DNA of 64,000 nt. It comes from Triops longicaudatus (lineage: Eukaryota; Arthropoda; Branchiopoda; Notostraca; Triopsidae). Location: contig JAGQDJ010000361.1 of assembly GCA_022885665.1 (NCBI GenBank), positions 1 to 64,000 of the forward strand, read 5' to 3'. The position numbers and the translations under genes are program-made. Positions 36,133 to 47,183 of the stretch are shown one piece after another. The notes under the pieces were generated by a model. The model was given only the letters and a program-made list of their open reading frames with translations, ran no database searches and was not told the origin of the DNA. Each line of letters opens with the position of its first letter. The stretch's first letter is position 1.

Positions 36133-37688
36133 TCAGGGATGTTTGTTTACTACATAGAACTCGAGCTTGTTCGAAAAAACTCCCCACGTTAGAGCTATCG
36201 TTTCTAAAACTACTTTAAGAGGTAAAAAAACAATGCTTCCTATTATACAAGCCACAAATTTCACGATTCCAAGCCGTCTGGCACTGAAACAAACCAACGC
36301 ACCATAAATACTCATGTAGAAACCCGTACTTCCAACAAAAGCCACCACTAAGTTATGGATCTATGATACAGGTCGAAAATTAGTATAAGAAGTGATCATC
36401 TTTGCTGTATACCATTGGGAGCTGAACAGGGTATAAAGGTCCCAGAAATAAGTTCGAACACGCGAATGGCATGGAAATCCATGAATAGACGGAGAGCGCG
36501 AGTAAAATTTTGCGATTAAAGGGAATCAAAGGCGAGTGGACAGTCAGTAAGATTCCCTGTACCCAGCGTTTGCGTTGGCGTATGAAATCCATAAACGTGA
36601 ACGGACTCTTCTCCCACATTTCTCCTTCAATAAATCCGAAAGTGTACTCTTTGTCGAAGGCAACCATAGCAAAGAAACAGTCTTCTGCAACGGAGCTCTC
36701 GATTCCGTGTTCAAACGACACGTCTTTCTCGGCCTTAACCTAAAGCACAATTATTTATTCAAGTCAAGTATTAATATAGAAAACGTGTACTTTTGCGACG
36801 ATAAAAGAGCCTTTCCATCCATAGTATGGCTTGTGAAATGCTAACAACTGAAATCGAAGCTTTGCCATGTCATCCGCGCAGCGTGAGGCATCGCATAAAG
36901 TGAGAGGCCAGTTTACGATTTGTTGTTTTCCGTACGTTATAAGGCCCTGGAATATGTAAATAAAAACGTACATGATTTTTATTAAAGACCTTACAGTTCT
37001 TTGGATAGTAGAAAGGAAGTACTTGGCCAAATGGATGGTTGTTATCCACAGCAAAACGAACAATTCCTTTTAAGGAAGATTCGGTTAGTAGGGTTTCCTC
37101 ATCCAAATGCACGATCCAATCGTCATCTCCAAGCGTATTCACTCCGTCTTCGAGTGCGTATTGCAAAGCTCGTGCTTTAAACAGCACTCCAGTCTTCGTA
37201 CAATAATTAAAAGGTACGACAACTTCCCTGGTTCTGCTATTAAACGGAAGTTGGATATTCTGATCCGTGACCACTTCAATTATGAAATTGTCAAGACCGA
37301 CATTCAGGCAAGTCTGGAAATTGTGGTTGACATTATGACGGACTAATTCGGGATATGTGCCACGTGTAACTACACGGAAGCAAATTAAAGGCAATTTCGG
37401 GAAAGGATGAGAGGATGCAAGATTGTCTGGATGTAGCTTGTAAAAGATAATGCCACCAAAATTAAACAATGCTTGAGGAAAGGAGATTAAAACGATAAGT
37501 TGACAGAAATACAGAGTTATGCAGCCTAGTACCCCGTATGCTTCCCACGGGTCAATTTTCGACTTGTCAGTGTACATTTTCGCAAAGGTGAGAGGATTAA
37601 TGCCACTAATAAGTAACATTGCAACAAATGTTAAGAAGAACATAACGCAATTGCACAAGTGACAGAACAGTCTACCATAAGTACCCAT
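36133..37688 (-). CDS. egh: Beta-1,4-mannosyltransferase egghead
   Basis: Four exons: 37688-37023, 36946-36791, 36733-36413 and 36360-36133, all in phase 0, giving 456 residues, almost exactly the length of Drosophila Egh. Two N-terminal membrane segments are visible (MLLISGI; CQLIVLISFPQALFNFGG). The GT2 catalytic domain follows: PLICFRVVTRGTYPELV, FIIEVVTDQNIQ, GVLFKARALQYALEDGVN, then DDDWIVHLDEETLL with the D-x-D/E type metal site, HPFGQGLITYG, SSVAEDCFFAM and RQRKRWVQGILL (the Q/RxxRW motif). C-terminal membrane helices complete it. Egh adds mannose to glucosylceramide to make the arthro-series core in the Golgi; BRE-3 is the nematode orthologue. The donor after HPFGQ was chosen because it restores the conserved GLITYG junction. 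Confidence 0.95.
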
Positions 37689-39549
37689 TTTTAATTTTGG
37701 TCTTTAGTCGTCACGCATGGAGCAATGAAACTACGGAAATTCAAACAGGCTATGATCTCAGGATAACTTTGGGGTGCACGTATGAAACTACATTGATGGA
37801 AAGGTGCAAAAAAGTACAGAATTTAAGGGCTCCGTTTCACACTTGTACTCGCTTAAAATAAACGCGTGTTACTGAATACTACTATTCGCTTACGGCGTAC
37901 GCTCTTCCTTTCTTCCCTACTCGTAACGGTCTTTATAATAATACCAGTTTGAACTGTAGTCTGGAGTGCTCATACAATTGCAACAGTGCTTATTATGTAA
38001 TAAAAGTTTATTTTAAGTATGGTAAATCCAGATCCAAAATTGGACGTCTTTCATGACAGTAGTCAGCTTTTTTCAACAAAATTCCATTTACGTTTTCGAC
38101 AGACTTTACACATAATTTTGTTTCTGGCAAGTGTCCCTGATCGAAATTAGGTTGTCAATGAAACTTTACAAGACATGAAGCGAATGACCTGGTTTGACAC
38201 CCAAACTGAATAAACAGCTAAAGAGGGATTTCGTCTTGTTCGTCATCGAAATGCGGGTTCGCGCCTTATTATTAACCGTTGGGACTCTGTAAGAAGCTGC
38301 CATCTAGCAGTGAGCTTGACAGGAATGTTCGATCAGTGTTTCAGATTTGGAAGTTTGGAGTGAATTATTTTGTGTATACGTAATCACATGTAGTTATGTA
38401 TTCTACACATGTAGTCACTTCTTCAGACAATAAAACAACAATGAAAGAAACAGAAAATATGTGAACAGTGTTAGCTAGCTTGTATTGCAATCAAAAGTGT
38501 ACTTTTGCAGGAAAGGGTGTGGGGCAGATTTCTAACTCTGGCTGGGCAGGAAAATTCCACCGCTGCTAGAATTTTATAGGTAAGTCTATCATTTTGAGTT
38601 CAGCGGTTCTGTTAATCGGATATCCAGAGCGTGCATGTGAGTTTATTGCGTGTAGTGAAGAGTTTGTCTCATTCTTTTTCATGGGCAAACTTGTTATAGA
38701 GGGTATTGATTTCTGAAGGTACTGAGCTGCTATGCGTTCTAACCTGGGCTTTTAAAAGTTTAAAAATCCTTCTTTTAACAATTAATCCGCAAGCAAATAA
38801 CAGATCGTGTAATCAAGGAATTGAATAAATGATTTTAGCAACTTTTTAACGAAGTCTTTGTATTGAGCACCGTACCAAAAAGTGGTACATGGTACCATTT
38901 AAAACCACATACTTGTTCTCACCTGAACAATGAAGAAGCATGAAACTATGAGTGATGAAATTTCAATAAATCCAAAGAAAGGTCGGGGAATGATTGAACC
39001 GCGCGATAGGAATGCCGTTTGAAGAAAATATGCAAACATAAAATTTTTCCGATAAATTTCATCCGCTGATCCGTAGGAAGAATGAGTCCTGCCTTCTTTA
39101 CATTACAAAAAATAATGCAGGACATCGCTTATCAGAAATTAGCCACAACGGCAGCAGCAAGAACCCGAAGAAGAGAAAATCGATTATGCCGTTGTGTAAC
39201 AACCGCCAACAATAGTATCCGTATTTCAAAGGTGTCCCGCAGAAACGCACTTTCCGAGGGCTTTTCACATGGCTTGATCACTCGAGTGTTTTCGTCAGTA
39301 GGAAGTTCTCTTGTCGATGTACGAAAATAGGAAATTTCTATAAAAGGGTCATCACAGTTTGACGCCTTATTGCTACACAGGCAATCTACCGACGCTTGCG
39401 TATCACTAATGTCCGTCTTGCACCATATAACAAAATCACCACATGTCTGCGTTGTCCCTGTCCTCACCAGACGATCTCCTATTGAAAAATACCCCAAAAA
39501 TCACTTCAGTAAATTTCCATGGATCATCATATTATTTATTTTATTATTA
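37689..39549. other. Intergenic region upstream of egh
   Basis: I see no gene. Part should be the egh promoter. A small palindrome (GGTACATGGTACC) lies near 38884-38896. A plus-strand open frame at 39082-39330 has no recognisable family and is probably spurious. Confidence 0.4.
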
Positions 39550-39866
39550 CAATAAAATCTTGCTATAACGAACTTCCCCAGCGCAGAAAAACTACGTGTC
39601 TGAAGCGTTTATCAGACGCGTTTTCCCTTACATTAACATAACTCCTGTCTATTACAGTAAAACCTCTTTATAACGGATACCCAAAAGAGACGGAGAATTC
39701 GTCTGTGATGGCCAATTGTACGTAATAAACATTATTGGCTTCAGTGCATTTTATTTTGCCAGGACATGTGGACTTCGTACACAATAGCCGGTTGTCCGTT
39801 ATAGCGAGGTCTTACTGCACAGAAGAGAGTTTGTTGCACAAGGGTTCGTCATAACAAGATTCTATT
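39550..39866. mobile_element. Outer pogo/Tigger-like MITE, split by a nested copy
   Basis: The left end reads CAATAAAATCTTGCTATAAC (39550 on). The right end, reverse-complemented, reads AATAGAATCTTGTTATGACG. The two arms match closely as terminal inverted repeats. A second element of the same broad family sits inside (39655-39817). The right end stops about 15 bp past the DUOXA stop codon. No transposase is present, so it is non-autonomous. Confidence 0.7.
39655..39817. mobile_element. Inner pogo/Tigger-like MITE
   Basis: Left arm CAGTAAAACCTCTTTATAAC; right arm, reverse-complemented, CAGTAAGACCTCGCTATAAC. The length is 163 bp. A TA dinucleotide precedes the left end, as expected for Tc1/mariner/pogo target sites, although the right flank is CA. 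CAGT-start ends with an AACCTC...TATAACG body are typical of pogo/Tigger-type elements (established pattern; exact family not known). Confidence 0.78.
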
Positions 39867-39881
39867 ATTCAGTAGTAGCAT

Positions 39882-42800
39882 TTAACTACCATACCTTGCA
39901 CGTCGGTCCGCTTCCATGGCAGCAGACAGTCGAGCCGAAAGGGACGCTAAGCCGGACACTTGGGAAGGAACGTCCCAAGACTCGGTTGCGCTTTTGTTCG
40001 AATCCCGGTCAGGCTCGTCGGAGTTTCTTCGGTGGGGCGTTGAGTATCCGCTGACGCTCTTGGTCTGGCGGTTTGAGGAGTTAGAAGAGGTGCGCGACGT
40101 TGTTCTGTGAGTAGCTGGCTGAATGGGCGCCGCGGGTTCTACCCAGCTTTGACCGTATTGCTTCTCGCGTTCGATGCGATCCGGGTCGATTTCCATTTCC
40201 CTCTCAGGTCCTCGGATCTTCAACGAGCTCTGTGAGCTGTTTTTGGACAATCGGGAAGAAATCTGACTGATGTCGGATTCCCGTGAATCCTGTCGCGTCA
40301 TGCTAGACATCCTCGAACTTCTGAATTGACTTTGGAAGTTGCTGGAGTTGTTCCGCTGTAAAGCAGTGTTAGGAATGCGTTCGACTTCGTCTTCGCTGAG
40401 CGAAGAGTCGTCGCTGTAAATTGGGTTGGAGTTTTGACGTTTGCCCATGTCGATGAGACTGGACGGCTGAGGGACGCTTAAACGGTTATGGCCGAAGACG
40501 TCGCTCACGATGGCGAAGGATTTTGACACCGAAGCGTCCGGGTGGGTGGAGGGTTTTTCGAAATTCACGGATTTGGTGGACTTCCGTGATTGCGTCCGAT
40601 AAGGCGCGTGGGGTTGGACGGGTAAATGAGGGTAACGCCAGGGGGACTTGGGGGGCTCGAGTTCTAAGGCGGGGTTGTCGATTCCAAACTTGTCGTCGTT
40701 GACGGCATCGCGCCCACGCTTGGAAAGTCGACTGAAAGACCTTAGAGATCGAAACCTATTAGAATTTGATGCTGCCACCCAAAATAGGGAGATTTTACCG
40801 GATAATACGAGACCCTAGGCCAGCTGAGGGAGGTTCCTCCAAACGAGGCTTCTTTTTGGTAACGTGGCTTTCTTCGATGATAATGTGCCTGTCGTAAGGC
40901 GTGTCATAGTCCACTTCCAAAGTGGTAGAGAATTTATGGGGAAAGACAAAGTCGAGTATAGAAACAGCTGCTCCCGCCAATACACACAAAATTCCTACAG
41001 CAAAATAATTAAAAAAAAGAGTGAATTTAGTGACATTGTCGTAAGGCGAAAAAGGGAAATTTGGTTACTACCTGAGGCGAGGACGAGCCAGTAACACCAA
41101 CCTAAGCTAAACGTCATCAAGGCACTTTCGAAACGAATGACCAGCGGTTGCGGGGGAACCATTAAATAGTAAACGATATTGCTGCAAATCATCACGGCTC
41201 CGGTAAGAAGCATCGTATAGGCGCCGTAACGCGGCACCACAATCACCAATAAGTTCATGAGCAACCATGTAGCAAAAGCCGTCCTATGAAATTAGCCAGG
41301 GAAAAGTGGAGAAAGTTAGCATCATGCTTTTATTGGAGTTTTGGTCGTTATAATACCCCTCTCTCTTATGGGCAAGCAACGGGAGTTTTCTTAAGCCCAT
41401 TTCGCAAACACCGTGAAATATTAGGAAAACTTTCGTGACAGGGAAATCATGCTTCTCAATGCACATATTGCGTTAGCAGCATACGTCAAAAATCGTATAA
41501 GATAATTTAAAGGATTGAGCATTGAAAAGTGTCTGAATAATAATTACCATATTAGAATTGTACAGGAAAACTGAAAAAAGTGGGAAAAAACTATCGTCTC
41601 TAATTATTCAACTTAATCGCTATGAAACTTAAAATTTCAGCTTTTTTTCGTATTATCAGTCGTCCTGCAAATAAAAATGATCTTTTGAATATCCTAATCC
41701 AAAGTTTTATGCATTTTTGTATAAAATATAACTAGAAAATTTGTTAAAAATACGTAACGGTGTTCACGAAATTCTCTGGATATTCCATGCTATTCCTATC
41801 ATGTAGTATGAAAATGGGTATACAGTAGTTAAAAGAAGAATGTAACTTACCATAACAATAAACTAGTGAAATAACCAGCTGCACGGTATTGTCTTCCCCA
41901 ACAAAATCCTTCCTCGTCCACACTCAAGTATTCCGCAACAGTTAAAATCGGATAGGGCAAACCTTTCCTCAAAGCTTTGTGATATTCTTCGTGCATATCA
42001 TCAGGCCCGCGCCAGGCAAATCGTTCGTTATAGTCGATACGACCCGTCGCATTGGAGTCCGGAATGCCTGTTTAACAAAAAGCAATTTTTAGATAATTTT
42101 TTTTCTTAGTGGGTTCGTTATAAGGAGATTTACTGTAATATATTTTTGCTTTAAATAGTCACGAGTTAAATAATTTTCTGATTACAAATAAATTTAAATT
42201 AACTTTGTGGTTGCAAAGAAAGGCTTACTTCTTAAAGTCACGTTCACATGTTTCAACCCGATATGGATTCCCATATCGGCATTGATTTTTTCAGCCGAAA
42301 AGGCACGGTAGGCGCTGGAAATTCTGTTGTCAGCCACATGCCAGCCGCTTCCAAGGTTGCATACTGGAGAAAACGACGGAGAAATTAGGAAATTGGGCCT
42401 TTCGAAAGGAAGGGGGGCTTTCTCGAAGTTTTTAGTGGGAGAAGTGTAAAGGTCAATAGCTTTTTGCTTCCCCACCTAATTAGTAAAACAAAGCCGAAAT
42501 AATAGAAGTAGGTGGCACTGGGTCTGCATATATGATGTAGGAGAAAGGAATAAATACGAAAGAAAGCATGAGAAACTCAAGGTGGAGCTTTCGCCACGAC
42601 TTTCTCCGTATTCGTGAGGATTTTGCTGCCGTAAAGAGAGAAGGATAACAATGCTGCAACGCTATCCTCCCAATTCTTTAACCCAAACTCCCCCGTGCAA
42701 AAATGTAGGTCATGTTTAGCTAACTTCTTTCGAAAGAAAAAGCTGACAACTTTCAAAGAAGATACGACTTGAAATTTTCAATCTAATATTAAAAGTCCCA

Positions 42801-45123
42801 TTTTTCGTGTTTATGCATGTACAAAGCTGTCGCCCTTGAAAATCGCATCGTTTTGCGTGTATTCGCAAAAACAGCATTCAAGGATATAGCAGCTGCGCTC
42901 AATTAATTTATTTTCTTATCTCCTTCATTCTTATACTTCTTTCCATTGTGGGTGTGGACTCGTTTTGTATTCTTATTGTAACAATTGAAACAAAAGAAAC
43001 TGTAACAATTGAAACAAAAGAAACGAGCCGAAACAAAGAAACATCAACAGCGCATTTTTTGTTGAATAGCTGCCATTGTAACGTAGCAATTCCCTGCAGA
43101 AATGGACAGATAACCTTGAACTTGCTACACTTAATTTGTAGCGTATTTCAAGGCCTTTTGGGTTGTGTTGAGCATAAGGAACAGAAAAATCAAAAGCTTT
43201 TTGTACCTCTCCCAGGAATGGTCCCAGTTACTAGGAAAATGTTTGGTATGCTACTGAAGGTGTCACGCGTTTTTCCTATCAGTATCGACTATCTGGGGAT
43301 TGTGCAACTCGTTGGCACCCAGCCTGGGGACAGCTACCTAATTTTTTATTGTATCACTAATAAACTGCGTGAGCATGTTGAGCTCGTAAGCGCACTCGAG
43401 CGGGCTTACAAGTACAGTATTTAAGTAGTGTACCATTGCTGCTAATGCGTAGTAGCAAAGAGAGAGAGAAAGTGGACTTGAGATGTAAAAATCCCCTCAG
43501 CTTCCCAGCACCTTTTTCTATCTCTTTGGCACTACATTGCTCGTGTTATATTCGCTGCTTTGTTATGTACATATTACTAGCTCAAAGCGGTAACTCAGGA
43601 ATTTCTTTGTTGACTCGGGCATAGCCAAGTTTCTTGTCAAACTTTCGTGATGCTGTACTGTTGTGTGCCGTTCTAGTTTGGCATCTTTGTATCGAGTCAG
43701 ATAAGCGTACTGCGTGAACTATAGCGGGAATAGGTTTGCAACGCGTTCGTGACCTGCTTCTCGCAGTTACGAAGCTGTAAAGCTCCGCGTGTCAGCTGCC
43801 GCTCTTAAGTGGGAGTTGCTCGAGATCGAGAGCAACGGAGTGAACTCGTCCACTCGACGATCTTGAAGCTTGCGAGAACGGTAGGGGCATTCTTTTTTCT
43901 CTAGTGTTGGCAAGGAAAATACGCGAACAGTTAACTAAGTAGGGTACAAAAAGGTATGCCAACTGACTTGACCATCTAACCTTTACAACATTTTTCGAAA
44001 ATATCCATTTGGATAACACGGTTGCGAACTGTGTTCATTGAATCCGTCGTGACGTTTTTATAAAACACGAGAAAGTCTCATTTGCCTTCTGCCTACTAAA
44101 TAAGCGACTGTGTGATATACCACGTGATTAAGTGGACATAACTCCCGTTTTAAAAAAAAAATATAGGTACAACGCTTCCACTCCTGTTACGGTGACGAAA
44201 AGCAGAGCGGAGTCGAATAAAAACTTTAGATAGACGCACTACATAATACGGACACAAAAAATCTTTACTTTTCACGCATTGTCAGAAAAAGTGTCTGACC
44301 AACTTCTTTAGAATTTCAAAAAATTAGGTCTACTGTACTAGATTGCCCAATTTTTTGTATAATAAGAAAGTAGCAAAAATGCAGCTACAGATTTACAAAT
44401 TTGACAGAAGCTATTTCGAACAAAACTTAAACTAGTGCAGTAGGTATTGCTAACCACAACATTACTGTCAAGTCGGTTTCTTTGATTTTTTAACCTTTTT
44501 TTACAATGTGATATCTGGAACTTTCCCATGTTATTCTTCCATGATGTGCGGCATTAAGCGTACCGGATTTTGTAACTGCAAGGAATGCCGTTGCATGCCT
44601 TCCTCAGTGAGTGGAAGTGTGGGAAGGCGTTGAGAATGTGTCAATTTTTATTCAGTTTTGGAAGGCCTGTTTCGTGGTAAGAGGTGAAAAGGAGATTCTC
44701 CTGTCTGGCAAAGATTTCAGCGTTGAAAGTGAAAACGCAGACGGAGAAAAAGCGGATACTTTGTTACGGTAGGAAGCAGTCGGGGTGGTTTCGTTTCATT
44801 GCTGCTTTGAAGTTGAGGGGAGTGCATTCTTGCGGAAACGCCGCTAAGAATAAGGAAGCTGACAAATTTTTTCGTGTTTTCCCTTGTTTGCCAGCTAAGG
44901 CGTTGCAATGTGGGCAGCAAAAAATTGGGGGAATTTTGGGAGTAACGTTCGCGCAACCATTTGTCTGCCCAGTGTTTGGTAATGGATGAGCAGCGAAAAG
45001 AAAGGCAACGCAAAGTCAACACGGTCACTTTCGTTTTCTGATCTTTCGTCAAGCGATACTGAAAGTGAGACGGACAGAACTTGTGCCCACTAATTCGTTT
45101 GTCTGCACCAACAGCTCAAGCGG

Positions 45124-45165
<42 letters not shown>

Positions 45166-45700
45166 GTGTGTCATGACTTACCGAGGATGACAGCGCCCAC
45201 AAACAAGGACAGGGTAACTGTGCTGAAGGTAGTAATCCGCTACAAGGAGAGAGAAACGAAAAAATTCATTGTTAGCGGTACGGTGCAGCAATGAATGTGA
45301 ATAACAAAGAAAAGGGTTATAAAGGATTGAGAAAAGTGCTTTATTGACTCATGGGAATGGAGAACAAAAGGTTTCAGACGTGATCTGGATGAACGGTGTT
45401 GATAACCAGGGGGGCAAGGGTGAATTGACACACGCCCTGTCACGCCTTTATGATGTAACCTTTGCCCTCGACTCGGGGGGGAAGTGTATGCAAAAGGCCA
45501 CGTGTAACATGACGGCTCCCCAGAAAGTAGCTTACTTCTTTTCGGATCCCCGGGAAGGTAATGAGGAACGCGATATACAAGGTAGCAAAGGCTACGCAGA
45601 TGCCCAATGTCGTGACGTCACCGGTTACGGCAGTACGGTTGGCAGCATCGTATAAAGTTGGTCCACCGTCTTGGCGAAAAGCGTCGAACCAGCCGCGCAT
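39882..45700 (-). CDS. Dual oxidase maturation factor (DUOXA / NIP / moladietz)
   Basis: Seven exons: 45700-45536, 45239-45182, 42363-42229, 42067-41851, 41283-41072, 40994-40799 and 40755-39882, giving 618 residues. The start MRGWFDAFRQDGGPTLYDA and the first membrane helix running into AFLITFPGIRKE match insect NIP/DUOXA. The second exon encodes TTFSTVTLSLFVGAVIL. The extracellular loop then has GSGWHVADNRISSAYRAFS, ADMGIHIGLKHVNVTLR (an NVT glycosylation site) and RIDYNERFAWRGPDDMHEEY, followed by further helices (LLMNLLVIVVPRYGAYTMLL; FSLGWCYWLVLASG). DUOXA escorts dual oxidase from ER to plasma membrane for hydrogen peroxide production. The cytoplasmic tail of roughly 340 residues is serine-, arginine- and proline-rich and far longer than in vertebrate DUOXA1 (about 340 residues in total). 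Intron 2 is 2.8 kb; no DUOX gene lies in the window. Confidence 0.94.
42101..42135. mobile_element. MITE end fragment in a DUOXA intron
   Basis: GGGTTCGTTATAAGGAGATT followed by TACTG and TA resembles the right arm of the CAGTAAA...TATAACG family. No matching left arm is evident nearby, so this is a remnant. Confidence 0.5.
42977..43024. repeat. Two perfect copies of a 24-bp tandem repeat
   Basis: The unit begins TGTAACAATTGAAACAAAAG and ends AAAC. Copies at 42977-43000 and 43001-43024 are identical, so the duplication is recent or conserved. The unit is a multiple of three and reads VTIETKET twice on the plus strand, but no coding role is supported. Confidence 0.85.
45128..45163. repeat. 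Poly-T tract near a DUOXA splice site
   Basis: About 36 consecutive T on the plus strand, ending some 20 bp from the 3' end of DUOXA exon 2. On the transcribed minus strand it is poly-A just inside the intron. Confidence 0.85.
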
Positions 45701-46695
45701 GGTGAAATCTCAATTAATCCACTATGAAAGGAAAAATAACACTGTAATTTATCAGTGTTTATTAGAACTGCTGGTTAGCATCTTGTTTCCATTTTTCTTT
45801 TAAATGTTTATTTTTGTTCTGTTTTTTTTCTGGACAAGTGGTTAAGTTCAACGCACACATTGCCTTGGAATCATTCTGATCTCTTGCCAAGATCGTGATG
45901 CTATTAGTGTGTCAATTAAAACAAAATAAAACTGAGGGGAATTTCAAGAAAACTTGTCATAAATTGTAACGTTTCAAAAGAAAACAATTTTGCCTAACGG
46001 ACACAAATCCCTAAGAGCCAACTTGTCTGGAAATAATGTAACTGGGAGAGGTTGTGGCACACGTGAAGACTATCTAGTTAGTACTTGTAACTAAGGCTTC
46101 AAGTCAGCTGGCAAAGGAGCGCTTGAGGTGTCTGTGTGTACCTAAGCACTACTATGTAGAAGAAGTGGCAATCGACATGACACGCTTCAGCGTGACGCGC
46201 CGGTTACCTTGCGAACCGCGTTTTAAGGCGCTAAGAGACTAGTCCAGTACGCCTGCATGGTATCCCAAGGTTGTTCGAAAAAAAAAGTCGTCTACGAAGT
46301 CCGGAACTTAATTAAACCTCGTAGGGGAGGAACTCTACATTTACTACTCACGACTTCCGCGTACCTGGACTCTACTCTAAATGGCTTGAAGGTCAGTTAC
46401 CAGAAATCGCTCACTGTACCGGAAATCACTTCGAATTGCGCTCTGAAGAAGGCGATTTCTCACACTGTAGATAGTAAAAGCAAAGAATGTCCCATCAGTC
46501 TACACCCTAGCAGGTACAGTGCATTTCTGATAGTCAATACATTTTAATCGAAATGGGACGCAGTGATCATTAAAATATACGGGAAAATATTTTATTGAAA
46601 TGTTTGTAAGTAATGCAAGTAATGTTTGTAAGTAATGTAAGTTTTTATGAAAAACGAGTTTTGATAAATGAAATCAGAATTTGAAGTATAAATTA

Positions 46696-46874
46696 CCGTA
46701 AAACTTCGCTATAACGGATATCTATTATAAAAAATATTTTCTATGATTTTTATTATCTATTTTTTATGATTCCACGTGTGGCAAAACGAAAAGCATTTAA
46801 GACAATATTGGCTACCGCGGTATAACGAACAAATACTCCATTTCCTAGGTGTCCGTTATTACGAGGTTTTACTG
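46696..46874. mobile_element. Pogo/Tigger-like MITE with TA target duplication
   Basis: Left arm CCGTAAAACTTCGCTATAAC; right arm, reverse-complemented, CAGTAAAACCTCGTAATAAC. Both ends are flanked by TA (46694-46695 and 46875-46876). The length is 179 bp with an AT-rich interior and no coding capacity. It is the cleanest copy of the family here. Confidence 0.82.
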
Positions 46875-47013
46875 TAAATGAGGGAAAGCAAACTGCAAAT
46901 TAATGAAGCAAATTGCAGATTTTGTATTTTAGAAAGCCTCGTACCAGTACAATTAAAAAATAAATAATTGGCAAAAGCAAATAAGTAATAAATTGTCTGA
47001 AGTACATCGAATA

Positions 47014-47183
47014 CAGTAAAATCTCGATATAACGAACCCTTTTAGAACAGGAGAAATCGTATGATATATCAGAAGTTCGTCGTATCACTTTTTCTATAGA
47101 TTATATATACTTCGAGACCTTAACACTCGTCCACTATTGCCGAAAATTTGCTGTAGTGGGTCCGTTAGAACGAAATCCTAGTG
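47014..47183. mobile_element. Diverged pogo/Tigger-like MITE
   Basis: The left arm CAGTAAAATCTCGATATAAC is well preserved and follows TA. The right arm, reverse-complemented (CACTAGGATTTCGTTCTAAC), is weaker. Its interior resembles the remnant near 54955-55020, which supports membership of one family. Confidence 0.65.

Larger units (their letters stand above)
42364..45181 (-). other. Long second intron of the DUOXA gene
   Basis: This 2.8-kb intron is much longer than the others in the gene. It contains a perfect 24-bp tandem duplication (42977-43024) and a long poly-T run (about 45128-45163, close to the splice donor of exon 2 on the minus strand). A plus-strand open frame at 42948-43424 spans the tandem repeat but resembles no known protein. 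Confidence 0.6.

Noticed and set aside
42948..43424. 158-residue plus-strand open frame in the DUOXA intron
   Set aside because: Not similar to any family I know, partly built from a 24-bp tandem duplication, and antisense to a confirmed gene.
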